Part shown: in pieces, positions 37,860-50,865 of the stretch | How the letters are laid out: the number at the start of each line of letters is the position of its first letter | Position numbering within the stretch: position 1 is the stretch's first letter | DNA from: Pisolithus tinctorius | Taxonomy: Eukaryota > Basidiomycota > Agaricomycetes > Boletales > Pisolithaceae | Assembly: GCA_024663395.1 (NCBI GenBank) | Contig: JANFAH010000002.1 | Coordinates: 3,224,001-3,288,000, forward strand | Direction: 5' to 3' | DNA: 64,000 nucleotides | The notes under the pieces: generated by a model | Databases searched by the model: none | The model's input: only the letters and a program-made list of their open reading frames with translations | Told to the model about the DNA's origin: nothing | Made by a program: the position numbers and the translations under genes

Positions 37860-39586
37860 TTAGGTAGGCAAGCCGTACTTCTTTTTCACAAATTCAACTG
37901 TCCCAGGATCCCCTGTGTTCTGTTTTTTTTGTGAGTAGCTGATGGCTGCGGAATAGAAGATGACGTACTTTTTCTAGGTCATCACTAATCTTGACACATG
38001 GCTGATTGTTGATCGAATACAACTTGATGACCATATTCAGAGCTTTACTCTTCTCCTTGTACTTGCTGCTCTTTGTGTGGAAATCGTTAGTGAGGAACGT
38101 CCCGATTCCGAACGAACCTAGTACCGAAGGTTGTGAGTTTCATGGGCGGAAAAAGTCTTACGTTGCGCACATGGAAAACCAATCTCGGTGCATTGCTTTT
38201 TCAGTGCAAGGGCCTTTTCCAGAGTGACTGCATCAGAGTATATGATACTCTTTGTTCGGTAGTCAACCCCAACGCCTTCATACATTGCCCTTGCCGCCGG
38301 TGCAAACACTAGTGGATCGCCCGAGTCTTGTCTTAATCCCTGCCATTTAGCCACACGTTCCCGGTCTTGAGAGAACTCCTACTTTCGAGGTTCGCAACCA
38401 AGGTGGTTCGTTCGAAGGGAAATATGCGTACCTTGAAAAAGGCTTGGGTGGAAAATGTGTCAGTCAGTGCGACGAGTAGCTCATTGGGATATGTTTCCTC
38501 CCAGAGCCTCAGGGCTCGAATGTTCGCGTCATCGTAGCCTGTCAGAGCAGCAACCTGAAAGACAGTTGTCTCGACGGGAATATCTTAAGAGTCATGGTAA
38601 CAAGCTTACACCCATGAACCACTCGCTGTGGAGAGAATGGATAGGGAGGCGCCGAGAGAAAGAAACAGAGTAACTCACTGAGCGATTGTCCCTATAGGAG
38701 CGATGTTGTATTTCTTCGCAAAAAACATCTAGCCAATTATTCAATAACTTTGCGAGGAGTCGGTAAGCAGCTAGTCTGACGTTGCTCGTGCCCGTGACTT
38801 TCCCTACTCCAGGGAATTTAGCTGCTGCCTTTAGTATAGAAGATATGACAAGATCCTGCGTGTGGCAGGACCGTCTGCGTCGGGTTCCAAATTCACTGAA
38901 TGCGCAGTCGGCCTGCAGTAGTGCCTCTGCTTTGCGCTGGGCTAGTTCTGTCAAACCGATGTCATATTGTTTTACTCATATATCACCACGCCTTACCTTT
39001 CTGGCCACTGTAGTTCCAATCCGTCCTATCGATGCGGAAGTAGAGTTCGCTCAAACATGCCATCATAGGGACCTCCCACAATATGGTGTCCACCCAGAGA
39101 CCTCTGGCTTCAATCTCTACGTTTCCCCACTGACCGTCCTCAGAGACGGGTATGAATTTGACGGACACTTGTTCTGTTTTGAAACGGTATTGTTCGAGAA
39201 AATCGAGGTATTTGTCTGTAAAATACGGGCATTTGGTGGCCAACCACGCCTTCTCGTCACTTGTTAGAGAAACATCCTGGAAACCTGAGATGGGTGATCA
39301 GGTATGATTAGACTTGGAGAGTTGGTATATGGACTGTACTGGCGAGAGCACTATGAAATGCATCGATGCATCTACGGGAAAAGAAGACATCCTTGTCCCT
39401 GTGTGTAAACCGGTAGACAGCCTCCGCTTCTGGGAAATGTTGCCTAACAGCCTGCTGCATGGTGAACTTATGGCACACGTCAGCTGCTGAGACCGCTGAG
39501 GACAGACGGCATGAGGGCACCTTGTATAAATCCGAATCAAGAATGGATTTGAGGCGGTACGGAGCGTTTGATTGGCCTTGGCCCAT
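37860..39586 (-). CDS. NPT1: nicotinate phosphoribosyltransferase, 420 aa
   Basis: The ten exons are 39586–39521, 39466–39340, 39284–38997, 38947–38781, 38728–38679, 38625–38610, 38554–38432, 38378–38162, 38117–37969 and 37919–37860. The N-terminus has the conserved ILDSDLYKFTMQQAV block. Later come the EFGTRRRRS active-site stretch, GTSN, the GT(I)AHEWFMG segment and RQDSGDP, which bind phosphoribosyl pyrophosphate and nicotinate. The enzyme converts nicotinate to nicotinate mononucleotide in the Preiss–Handler NAD salvage route. The frame is continuous over nine short introns, one exon being only 16 nt. The gene is divergent from RRP41. Confidence 0.94.
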
Positions 39587-39778
39587 CGTTGGCGGTATGG
39601 AATGATGCAACTAGGAGACTGGTTTCAAATCCCTGCACCCGCCGATGGAGTCATGTTTGCCACGCCAGCTAAGCTGGAGCCTCCTAAACTGATAAGATAA
39701 ACCACATCTGAATCACGTGATACAAACTACCAATGCTCTGTCGTTACAGGTGGACAGCAAGTATTCCGCACTACAGAC

Positions 39779-40667
39779 ATGGTTGGTGCTGCCGCGCTGC
39801 TCATCTGTTCACTGACATGGTTCTTCAGTCCTCCAGGATAGAAATCTTGAATGATGGTGGTTTACGATCTGACGGCAGGCGTCAATATGAGCTGCGAGAT
39901 ATCACCATCGAATTTTCTTTGCAGGGACATTCAGATGCCTCGGTCACGTTTCAGCATGGACTGACACAAGTGCTCGTTTCTGTCCTGGGGCCGCATGAGG
40001 CGAGGATGCGTTCACAAACTGCCCACGACCGCGCTATTATTAATGTGGAGGTCAACGTTGCCGCGTTCAGCACGGGAGAGCGGCGAAGACGCACAAGAGG
40101 TGACAAGTGTGTTTGCGCATCAATCTAGAGTAGAATGGCCTCGACTGACGTGCGTTGCATCGTAGACGACTGCTAGAGCTCGCCTCTACTATCAAATCGA
40201 CCTTTGAGCCCGTCGTCCAGACGCATCTCTACCCAAGATCTCAAATAGATATTTTCGTTCACGTCATCCAACAGGATGGCGGTCTCCTTCCTGCCTGTAT
40301 CAATGGCGCAACATTGGCGCTTGCCGCCGCTGGCATACCGTTGTCTGACTTTGTGTGTGCGATCACAGGTGGCGTACACTCAACGTCCCCTTTGTTAGAC
40401 CTCAACACACTCGAGGAGAACGACGTTCCTCATGTCACCGTTGCTATGATGCCTCGTACAGAACGCGTTGCACTTGTGACAATGGAAACTCGTTTACGTG
40501 CTGAGAATTTTGAAGAGATCTTTAAGTTGGCCATTGACGCGGGCAAGGTTCTGTATATGGAGATGAAGGCTGCGCTTCAAAGACGCACTCGCGCGCTAGT
40601 GGTGGCATTGGGTAGCGGTTCCAAAGCAACGACACAAGCGACGGCGTTTGACGTAGACGAATTATGA
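39779..40667 (+). CDS. SKI6: RRP41/SKI6, exosome core subunit
   Basis: The preferred exons are 39779–39781, 39829–40106 and 40166–40667 (260 aa), placing the ATG directly before SSRIEILNDGG as in relatives. An unspliced alternative starts at 39817 in the same frame and adds three residues. The RNase PH-like fold is evident (LRSDGRRQYELR, the RR(T)RGDKRLLEL region, and GLLPACINGATLALAAAGIP). Eukaryotic RRP41 forms part of the catalytically inactive exosome ring that channels RNA to Rrp44/Rrp6. It works in the nucleus and cytoplasm in 3'-end RNA processing and decay. The gene converges with TRM8, leaving only 26 bp between stop codons. Confidence 0.93.
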
Positions 40668-40693
40668 ATAATGACCAAGTAAGCATATTCCGG

Positions 40694-41621
<928 letters not shown>

Positions 41622-41743
41622 CAGATATCTTGGCTGGAACGAAGGAACGTTGTCTGTCGTCGGCTTTGGGGGCACGTGACTTCGGGTACATAAGACGTCT
41701 CGTTCCGAAATTTTGCTTTTCCTCCGAACCTTGGATCCGCGCC

Positions 41744-43563
41744 ATGGCTACTGCTCTCCGTACACGTTCGCTCTTGCAGTCCAACCAGCGTTTTACTTCC
41801 CTCTCTCGGGCCAGTCTTCGCTTTGCTTCCACTGGGTCGAAGCCATTGACACTCAAGGAGCGATTAGCGGAGCTCATACCCTCCCAAATAGACCAGGTTG
41901 TTCTTACGCTTCCAGCCATTTGTTTTCTTATGCAGTCGTAATTCAGGTAAAACAAATACGTGCAGACCATGGCAAGAAGTCGTTCGGTCCCGTGTTGGTT
42001 GATCAGCTTTATGGGTATGTACAATTTGTTGGGGTTTGCTCTCGCTTCAACTATTTTGTTTAGCGGCATGCGTGGTCTCCCAGCTTTGATTTGGGATGGT
42101 TCCGTTCTGGATGCCGGTATGATATTCATTCTTTACTGTCGTCAACGACGTTCATTCATCGTACGAAGAGGAGGGAATCCGGTTCCGAGGGAAGAGCATC
42201 CCCGAATGTCAAGCGCTCCTTCCAAAGGCTCCGGGAGGGTCGGAACCTCTGCCCGAAGGCCTTTTCTGGCTTCTCCTCACTGGTGAGGTTCCAACGCAGG
42301 AGCAAGTCAGAGCCTTGTCTAGAGACTGGGCCGCCCGTGCCGCTATCCCTGAATTTGTTGAGGAGATTCTGGACAGGTGTCCGCCTACCCTGCACCCCAT
42401 GAGTCAATTCAGTCTTGCTGTGACTGCGGTAAGACAACATCCTTTTCATATACCGAAACTGGGTTAACCTGCCCCTAAGCTTAATCATGATTCCGCTTTC
42501 GCAAGAGCTTATCAGGAAGGCATATCCAAGAAAGAATATTGGCAACCGACATTCGACGATGCCATGGATCTGTGAATTTTTCTTGTTATTCCCTCTCCAG
42601 TGCCTCGCTGAATATTTTTAGCATCGCAAAATTGCCGAACATTGCTGGGCGAATATATCGCAATGTGTTTGGTGATGGCAAGGTGCCTGCAATAGACCTC
42701 GAGAAAGATTATTCGCATAACCTTGCGGCTCTTCTCGGCTTTGGAGATAATGAAGCATTTGTTGAGCTGCTTCGTCTGTATATCACCATCCACAGGTACG
42801 GTATTTTTGAAGTTTGTGTTGTCTCTCTAACTTATTCCCTCACCCGCCCCATAGCGACCACGAGGGCGGAAATGTATCTGCTCACACGGGTAAACTTGTC
42901 GGATCGGCTTTATCTGATCCCTTCCTCTCATTCGGTGCTTCCTTGAATGGTTTGGCTGGACCTCTTCATGGACTTGCCAATCAAGAGGTTCTCATTTGGT
43001 TGCGTAAAATGCAGTCAAAGATCGGCGAGAACGCTAGTGACGACGCCGTCAAAGAGTACGTATGGTCAACACTCAAGGCTGGCCAAGTTGTTCCCGGTTA
43101 TGGTCATGCCGTCCTCCGCAAGACGGATCCTCGTTACACTGCCCAGCGGGAGTTTGCGCTCAAACACTTGCCTAATGATCCGCTCTTTAAACTTGTTGGC
43201 CAGGTTTATGACATTGTTCCAGGCATCCTTCTCGAGGTACGTGTTATTCCCACGGATGGCGCTTTGATGCTGAGAACATATTAGGCTGGAAAGGCTAAAA
43301 ATCCATGGCCAAATGTTGATGCGCACTCGGGTGTTCTGTTAACACACTATGGCCTAACAGAGATGCAGTTCTACACAGTGCTGTTTGGCGTCTCCCGAGC
43401 CTTTGGAGTTGCTGCACAACTGATATGGGATCGGGCATTGGGTGCCCGTAAGTCGTCATGTCTTACCTGCTTGTTAACAACTGATGAGGCTCTCCCAGCG
43501 CTTGAGCGACCCAAGTCGTACTCCAGTGATGCCATCCAGAGGATGTTCAAAGATAAACACTAG
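41744..43563 (+). CDS. CIT1: mitochondrial citrate synthase, 469 aa
   Basis: The exons are 41744–41896, 41947–42014, 42064–42116, 42169–42428, 42480–42571, 42622–42795, 42855–43236, 43285–43447 and 43499–43563. The first 30 residues form a mitochondrial presequence rich in Arg, Ser and Leu. The catalytic residues are present: His in GGNVSAHTG, His in [11 protein letters not shown] and Asp in WPNVDAHSG. The enzyme condenses oxaloacetate with acetyl-CoA at entry to the TCA cycle. The absence of a peroxisomal targeting signal (the C-terminus is KDKH) and the presequence point to the mitochondrial isoform. This is the last conventional gene before the repeat-rich part of the window. Confidence 0.96.
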
Positions 43564-43857
43564 TCAATACCTATGTAACAAGGAAAAGGCATCAGCCACT
43601 AGTTAGCTGGAGGTAGAAATAGTTGAGGTATTTTGTGTTGGTTACAGCCACTTTCACAAGTTTGTGGAAAACGAACATGGCCGGCGCCGCCGGCAGGCAC
43701 CTTGTTTACCCTGCTGGAGTGCTGCCCTTGTGGTGTGCCACATGAAAGAGATGTACAACCAATTGATTCATGTACCTATAGCATGGCCCACATGCATGAT
43801 GATATAGTACACATACATTACATGTTCATGACAGCAGTCAACCTCACACCTATGCAG

Positions 43858-44414
43858 TACCCTCACTTCCAAGGCATTGATGTCCTACCTTGAAATAAGA
43901 CACTATTGTCTGGAAAACTTGAGTAGGGCAAAGAGTCCTTCTCATTGTGCTGCTGTTAAAAGTATTTCACTTCTTATCAGCATTACACAGGGAAATGACA
44001 GAATCTGAGCCTAGAGACTGGGAGCAGTGCTGCATCTTTTGATCTGAGTGCTGTGAAGACAGCAGGCCTGACAAAGCCACTTCCCACCTGCAACAGTGCC
44101 AATCTACTCCATGGTAAGAACCCACCATAGTCCAACTACACACTGATAGACCTGGCAACCATGGTAGTGATGGCACTGTTGCAGGTGGGAAGTGGCTTTG
44201 TCAGGCCTGCTGTCTTCACAGCACTCAGATCAAAAGATGCAGCACTGCTCCCAGTCTCTAGGCTCAGATTCTGTCATTTCCCTGTGTAATACTGATAAGA
44301 AGTGAAATACTTTTAACAGCAGCACAATGAGAAGGACTCTTTGCCCTACTCAAGTTTTCCAGACAATAGTGTCTTATTTCAAGGTAGGACATCAATGCCT
44401 TGGAAGTGAGGGTA
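43858..44414. repeat. near-perfect long inverted repeat (2 × 243 bp)
   Basis: The left arm at 43858–44100 and the right arm at 44172–44414 are reverse complements with a single mismatch that I could find. The spacer is 71 bp. There is no coding potential. Possible explanations are a foldback or MITE-type element, or a recent inverted duplication. If transcribed it would form a hairpin long enough to feed small-RNA pathways. No clear target-site duplication is visible at its ends. Confidence 0.9.
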
Positions 44415-44656
44415 GGATGGCACTCAACTCCAATCACCAGTGGCATCTTGTTTAAGGATTGCCACACACTGTCTTCTCTGCACCTTTCACAAGAGTTGTT
44501 GGTACCACACATATATGAAGCAACTCATTCAAGGCTATATAGTCTTGCTTGTTTCTTGTGCATTTGACCTGTTGTTGGATGATTCTCCCCAATGCCCAAA
44601 TCCCATAGAAGTGGGAGAGGTGCAAACATATGTTATTTAGTATGGAGATGGAGTTC

Positions 44657-45126
44657 TGTCACATACCGAGACACCCACAGTTCAGCCTTAGGTTCAGAAT
44701 GCCAAAACAAACTCTGTTCCTTGTTATACTCTTTTCTAGTTAGCTTCTGTACTGCCCTTGCTTGCGCTGGGGCAGTGTCTGTCTTCGGCTCTCTGATCCC
44801 TGTCTCCTTGCTTAACCTTTAGTTGGTTCCTTGTACAGCTATTTAGTCTCCCACTGGCAACCCCAGCCTTTGGGTTACCAGTCTTTGGTATATATACTCT
44901 ACATATGTTGTACTTAGCCCCCCAGTCTGAATATCAAACTAGTTCACCCTCTGCTCCTAAGCTTAAGCCCAAGATGACTCTTGGCTTTCACTCCTGACCC
45001 CCCTTGGCTTTCTCTGACTTCAACCTGGCTTGTGCAAGGGTCTAGCACATGAGCTCAGACCAAGGGTTGTTGCACCCAGTGCTTGGCCTTCGGCCTTCAA
45101 CCCCTGTCCTAGTCTCGAACTTAACA
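44657..45126 (+). repeat. probable 5' LTR of element 0
   Basis: It starts TGTCACATACC and ends ACTTAACA, matching the termini of the other LTRs in the window (TGTCAT… and …ACTTAACA/ACTTGACA). A TATA box lies inside. Boundaries are inferred from terminal motifs only, since no second copy is present and no clear primer-binding site follows. Confidence 0.5.
44889..44896 (+). promoter_or_regulatory. TATA box in element 0 LTR
   Basis: TATATATA lies within the LTR, about 240 bp before its end, as expected at the U3/R boundary of an LTR promoter. Confidence 0.4.
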
Positions 45127-45313
45127 GTATATTCAGACTTCCACTTGTGCAAGTCACTCACCACCCATGACCAGAACTTGCACCCAAGCTTGAGCAGACT
45201 GTGCTTTAGAATCTGCCTCTGCCTTGAGACCAACCCAACCTGAAACCTCAGACAACCCTCACCACCAGTCGGCCCTCAGTTCCCTTGTCAGTCACTGACA
45301 GACTTCTGCAGTC

Positions 45314-46238
45314 ATGCAGCAGTTCCAAGGATTCTCAGCCCATCGTTCTGGTACTACACTGGCTGCCAATGATTGAGGTACACCAACACCAGCTGGTCAT
45401 CGACCTCCCACTCCCTTTGGTAACCCTGGAGGTGATGGTGATGATGACCTGGATGACTCTGACCATCACTCCAGTGATGATGACAATGACAACAACAATG
45501 ATCCTTTCAGGCCTAACCCCGAGGAAGGTGAAAACGAGGAAACTGACCTGCAAACCATGAGGGTCCTGGGCAGTCTTGCCAGGGCCATACAGTCTCTCAC
45601 CTGATCTTCCTGCCAAAACACTGAAGGAAGCTCAGGATCAGCCAAGGTCTGAGAGCCAGATACCTTTGATGGTACCAACCCAAAGAAGCTCTGCCAGTTC
45701 CTCATCCAGTGTGAGTTGACCTTCCAGAACAAACCCTGAACCTTCTGTGATGACCACCAAAAGGTAACCTTCACCCAATCCTACCTCAAGGGAATGGCAC
45801 TTGAATGGTTCGAACTGGACCTTCTCCTCACTGGCGAACCTGAGGACTGACCCCTGTGGATGGATAGCTGGTGTGAGTTTGTCATTGAACTCCAGTCAAC
45901 CTTTGGTCCCCATGACCCAGTAGCAGAAGCCAAGAACCAGCTTGATCACCTAACCATGAAAGAAACCCACCACATTAACAAGTACATGGTTGAGTTCAAC
46001 AGGCTAGCTACCCAGGTCCAGGGTTATGGTGACAGGGCTCTTCGCCATTTCTTCTATGCCAGTCTTCCCAACCGAATCAAAGATGAGATAAGCCAGGTAG
46101 GCAAACCCCACACCCTTGAAGACCTTCACTGTCTAGCTCAGGACATAGATGCCTGCTACTGGGAACGATGTGAGGAGGTCCAATGCCAGAACCAGTCTTC
46201 TGGTAATCAGAACTCGTCAAAGACTGGCAATAGAGACT
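45314..46238 (+). pseudogene. gag of element 0, five in-frame TGA codons
   Basis: From the ATG at 45314 one frame runs to the element 1 junction without any insertion or deletion. It is broken only by TGA codons at 45374, 45602, 45650, 45737 and 45848 (first bases). The product is recognisable as a retrotransposon gag: a Ser/Asp-rich N-terminus, then the PDTFDGTNPKKL core, QSYLKGMALEWFE, and the matrix-like helix near HINKYMVEFNRLA. At several of these stops the family normally has Arg, so CGA to TGA transitions explain them. Gag would form the capsid of the virus-like particle. The C-terminus, including any zinc knuckle, is lost at the insertion. Confidence 0.8.
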
Positions 46239-47100
46239 TGTGAAGTACGGGTTTACCCTCGGGTGACCGGGCTTCAAGACCGGGTGACAGGGGCCAAGTC
46301 CAAGTGGCCAGAATCAAGGCCGGGAGACAGGGGCTAAGTCCGGAGGACCGGACTTAAGGCCGGGAGCGCAGGAATAAGACTGGTAGCATGGGAAACTGAC
46401 CGGTGTTGGAGTGCGCACAAGGGGAAGCCAGTCCGGGGTTGGATCTACCTCCCTTGGTCTCAGCTTATGTGCTGTACCCTTATGCAAGCCAGGGAGAGGT
46501 CTGGGACAGGGGCCAGGGATAGCTTAAGGCTTGGCCTTAGCTATAGAGTAGTCTCGAGGGGTAATACGGAGTTGAGGGTAATACTAAGTTGATATTCTGA
46601 CTGAGGGTGCTATGAAGTATGTACAGGGGTTAAATACATGAGGCCAGTCTGAGATAACGAACATAGAGCCGGACTTGTTAATAAGCTATTAGCAAGAAGA
46701 TTAGCAAGAGAGTGGATAGCCACAGTGGCTGTTCCGAGGCTAATAGCCAAAGTCCGGGTGACCAGCATACTGGGGTCAGACACAGGATTTGTATAGTAAG
46801 CAAAGTCAGATGAACAGGCTAGACTAAATATAGTACAAGCAAAGGGAAACAGACCAGAGTTATGTCCAGGTGACCCGGACATAGACCTGGGAGGACCAGG
46901 GTGGAGCAGTGCAAGGCTGGGAGGCCGAAACAGACCGGAGATAGGGGTAAAACACCAGACTTGAGTTATGCAGGCTGGAGTTGAGTTATCTAGGGCTGGG
47001 ATTGGGTTTTCTAGGCTGGTCTAGGACCAGACTTGACCGGAGATAGGGGCTAGGGGTCCGGACTGGACTGGGACCGAGTCTGAGAGTCATGGATATGACA
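46239..47100 (-). repeat. LTR of element 1 (3' LTR, inverted)
   Basis: The ends are TGTGAAG… and …ATGACA. Reverse-complemented, it aligns along most of its length with the solo LTR at 50866–51789, mostly with C/T and G/A differences. It interrupts the gag of element 0. No 5-bp duplication flanks it directly, as expected for an LTR attached to its element. Confidence 0.8.
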
Positions 47101-47114
47101 GTATCCCCCTCTTA

Positions 47115-47136
47115 GGAACCAAACCCTTGAGGTTCC
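47115..47136 (-). promoter_or_regulatory. PPT-adjacent hairpin, element 1
   Basis: GGAACC and GGTTCC form a 6-bp stem around a 10-nt loop, directly beside the polypurine tract. Equivalent hairpins with different stem bases occur in elements 2 and 3. Confidence 0.5.
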
Positions 47137-50100
47137 ATAGGGAAATATGCTCAGAGAGTTACACATGACTACAAGTGAGTCTGAGTGCACACACAGTGCC
47201 AAGGTGAGCCTGAGGGCTGGGAAACAGGACAGCGATGACCAGAGGTCCAGTAGTTCGGACCAGAATGGCATAAGCTGGGTTTGGGGTCAAGGGTCAAGTC
47301 CGAGGAGTGTTCTGGGAACCCGAGACCGGAGAAGCAACAACAAGGAGGGTCGGAGACTGGTCTAGGAGGCCGCCAGATGGTTCCACAGGCCGGGACAGGG
47401 CAAAGCCAAGTCTGGGAGTGACTAGACTGGCTGGACAGGGGTTTCCAGAGATAGCGAAAGCTGAGGCCGATGTCTCAGAGGGCCAGAGTTGCACTTCGGA
47501 GCTGGGTTAAGGCAAACCGAAGGCTGGGAATAACCAGGTAAGGCCTAGGGGTGTGCTTCAGGGCCAGGTCAGGGAAAGCTGGAGACCGAAGATGTGCAGG
47601 GGACCGGTAATGTCCAACTAATGTACCAGGAGTGTGCCACTAGGGCCAGAGGTGTGCTTCAAAGCTGGTTCAGGGCAACATGGAGACTGAGGGGGTCCAG
47701 AGAGGTCTGGAGATGACCATAAGATGGTCCAGGGGTGTACCAGGTGCTGCTGAGTGACAATGGAATGACACAAAGGCTAGGTGGGTGCCAGGAAGGCCGG
47801 AAAACCGGTCTAGGAATGCACCAGTTGGACTGGGACTGCACTGCAGGGATACGGAGGGTCACAAGAAGTGCCGAGAGGGCCAAATTTAGGTCCAAGGTCT
47901 GCTCCAGGGGGTCATGGGGTCTGAAAGTGTATATCTACAGAAAAAGGAAACAGATAACAGAAAACCAAGAAAACATATGACAAGAAAACAGGAAACCGAG
48001 ACAGAGACAGGGGTCAAAGCCGAAGGCTGAGACTGAGGGTGGCTCAGGCTGGGGGTGGCAAAAGCCAGAGACTGAGACTGGGAGTGGTGGAGCCAGTTGT
48101 GCTAAAGTGACTGGTCTGGGGAAAACAGCAAGACCGAAGACCAGTCAAGGGGACAGAAGGCTGGGAAGGCCAGGAACCAGTCTGAGGGCCAGAGAGGACT
48201 GGAAGGGGCAACCGGAGACCGGTCTAATGGTCAGGGGGGCTTAGAAAAGCTAGGTGGGGTCCAGTCGGGAGCCAGTGAGGACTGAAAGGGTTAGAAAGGC
48301 CATGGGAGACCAGTCTCGACCTGGATGGGGCTGTAAGGCTGGAAATCCAAAGGGAGACTGGTCTGGAGTTGGGCAGGGCCAGAGTGGATGGCTGGAGGCC
48401 GGTCTGAAGGTGTCGGAGGGGCCTGGGGTAGTTAGAGATGACCTGAGGTGCCATCCAGCTGGTGGGCTGACAACCAGAGGCCAAAACAGTGTAGGCCGGC
48501 GGGCTAACACTGAGACCGGGGTAACCAGGGGTAGCAAGGTGTAATCCCGAGGCCGGAAGTGGCAAGCCCAAGTGCTGAGCACCTTGGAACAGGCTGGATG
48601 GGCTTCTGGAGGACAGTGAGGGACCAGGGAGGCTGTCTAGGACAGCGAGAGTTGAGTTTGCACAAGGACTGGAGGGCTGGACATAGCTAGGCATGAACCA
48701 GAGACCAGCAGGTCATAAAACCGGTTCAATGAAGGCCTAGGGATGTCGGCAGGAAGTGAGTCCAGGTGTTGAGTCCGGTTTAGGGGTGTCCGGAGTTGGT
48801 TGGAAGTGGGTGTTCTGGTGGCAAGAAGCCCGAGGGCCAAAAGCCACTGGAGGACTGGTTCAGGGGGTCTGGAGACCGGGTGAGGCCTAGGGGTTGTCCA
48901 GCTGAAAGGCTGACAACAGGAGGCCGAGACCAGTGAGACTGGTGAACACACAACCACCAAGGCCGAGGACTACCGAGACAGTGAGACCAGAGTACCAACA
49001 CAAATGTCAGGGGCTGGGAGCAACCCAGGGCAGGTGGTTCGGGAGTGTTTCAGTATGCAAGGACCGGGCCAAGGAACTGGGAACCAGTGTGCAGGGACTG
49101 AGCAGGGTTGTGCTGAGGGCACTGGAGAGGTAGCAGACAGGAGTTTGGAAGAGAGTAGGTCACTAGTGAGGTCCCTTACCCCCCTCTTAGGGTAGACTTC
49201 CCAAGTCTACAGGGGTATGAGGTATGGGCTAGGACCATGGAGTGGAGTACTGGATGGGTAGTAGGAGTACTACCACCGGAGTTGTAAGTCTGAGTACTGA
49301 GAATGCCGAGACCGGCTTAACAGGTGTCAAGACTGGTTTCGGGAAGCTTTTTCAAGGCCGGAAAAGCTTTAAAACCGGAGGTACAAGGCCGGCAGGGCAG
49401 GCCGGACTGGTACAGGGATAGTAGGGAGTGTCAGAGTCAAAGGTAAGGGTATGAAGGCTGGAACCAGAGCCCGAGAGGAAACCAGAAGGCCGGTGAAGAC
49501 CAGCAGGCCAAAAGACAACCAGTAAGACTGGAGTCAGGGGAGTGGGTAGGACTAGAGTTCCAGAGTTGATGGTGGGGTGACAGTGGCAATGGTTAGGGGA
49601 AGGTGAGGGGTCAGCTGGTACCCGAAGGGGCCTCGCGAACATACAAGTTCCAGGGCGAGTGGGAGAGCTGGGAAACAGACTGGCAGAGTCAGGGGTTTGT
49701 CAGATGGGCCGAAGCCTGGGGTGTCTTGCAAGCAAATTCATGCTCCAAGGCGGGGTTGACGTCAGGGGGGTTAGCAAACTTTTAGTACTAGGTGGGGATA
49801 GGTGACTGCACTACACTTGGCCACCAACAGGTGCCTATTGAGTGGGCTAGTCGGTTCCCTACAACCAAGATACTTCAGTTCCTAACGGGTTGACAAGGCT
49901 GATTAAAACAGGGGTCGGAGACCAAGAGAGAACCAAGGCCGGGTCCACCAAGGACCGGAAAGAGGTGCTAGGTCAAGACCATAGCACTGGGGTAGAGGAC
50001 AGGGGTAGTTCCGGGAGGAGGGAGAGGCCCGAAGGCCAAATGAGTGACAGAGGAGTAGCATAGAGCTACCCAAGGGGTATCAGAGGCCAAGGGAGGCCGG

Positions 50101-50550
50101 AGACAGGAGACTGGCCAAAAGGAATGAGTCCGCAGTGAGCAAGACCGGTCAGGGGCCATGAGAAGGCCTGGAGATGAACACCGGAAAAGAGAAAGAAAGC
50201 CAGAGTCAGCAAGACCGGTCAGGGGCTCTAAGGAAGTCTGGAGATAACAGGCCGGACAAAGGGTGACAAGGCCTAGTGAGGGAGGGAAGACCGGAACTCA
50301 GGAGACCAGTCATAAAGGAGTCCGGAGGCAGAAAAAGTGGACACAAATAGGGGGACTGGAGTTAGCAAGTCCGGTCCAGGGCTGAACAGCCAGGTGAGTC
50401 CGAGGGAAGTTGGGGGTCCAGCAGGGTTTGGCAGGACAAGCCAGGGCCACAAGGGGACTGGAGCTGGCAAGTCTGGGCTGTAAAGCCTGGCGAAGCCATG
50501 GGTCTGGCAGGACAAGCCAGGAGGACTGCTAAGGGGACTGGAGTGTAGCA

Positions 50551-50730
50551 CTAATTGATTTGTCTCTACCAAGACCACCAGTTTTGGCTTCTGGTGTACC
50601 AGAGTACCAACTTGTTGACCCAGTTAGGATCCTGGGGTAGACTCTAATTGTTTTGTCTCAACTGAGACCACTGGTTTTGGCTTCTGGAGTACAGAGTTAC
50701 CAAGTTGTTAACCCGGTTAGGATCCTGGGA
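50551..50730. repeat. tandem duplication, unit about 93 bp
   Basis: Two copies begin CTAATTG at 50551 and 50644, and both contain GTTTTGGCTTCTGG and GTTAGGATCCTGGG. They differ by scattered substitutions. The unit is less purine-biased than its surroundings. Its role is unknown. Confidence 0.75.
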
Positions 50731-50865
50731 TGGACAGAGGACAGGGAAAGGACCGGAAATGAGGTCAGGGACCGGGATAGGGGCCGGAGAACGAGCAGAC
50801 TGGTCCTAGACCGAAAATCGGGGGTCAGGAGCAAGTCCAAAGGGCTAGCATGCCCAGGGGGTGCC

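Larger units (their letters stand above)
44657..46238 (+). mobile_element. element 0: 5' part of a Ty3/gypsy-type retrotransposon
   Basis: This is a plus-strand element made of a probable 5' LTR, a leader and a gag reading frame, cut off at 46238 by the inverted LTR of element 1. Its LTR shares an AGCACAT…AGACCAAGGG block with the LTRs of element 1, so the two are related families. The pol part is not found elsewhere in the window. Confidence 0.6.
47101..50865. other. purine-rich non-coding interior of element 1
   Basis: The plus strand is visibly rich in G and A, with endlessly varied GGCCGG, GACCGG and CTGGAG words. Open frames here are low-complexity shadows. Short imperfect repeats of a GCAAGACCGGTCAGGGGC-like word occur near 50,140, 50,208 and 50,363. 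Confidence 0.6.

Noticed and set aside
41743..41746. CCATGG as shared, overlapping start codons for TRM8 and citrate synthase
   Set aside because: The minus-strand frame starting there cannot join to the conserved TRM8 exon 2; the correct TRM8 frame starts at 41621.
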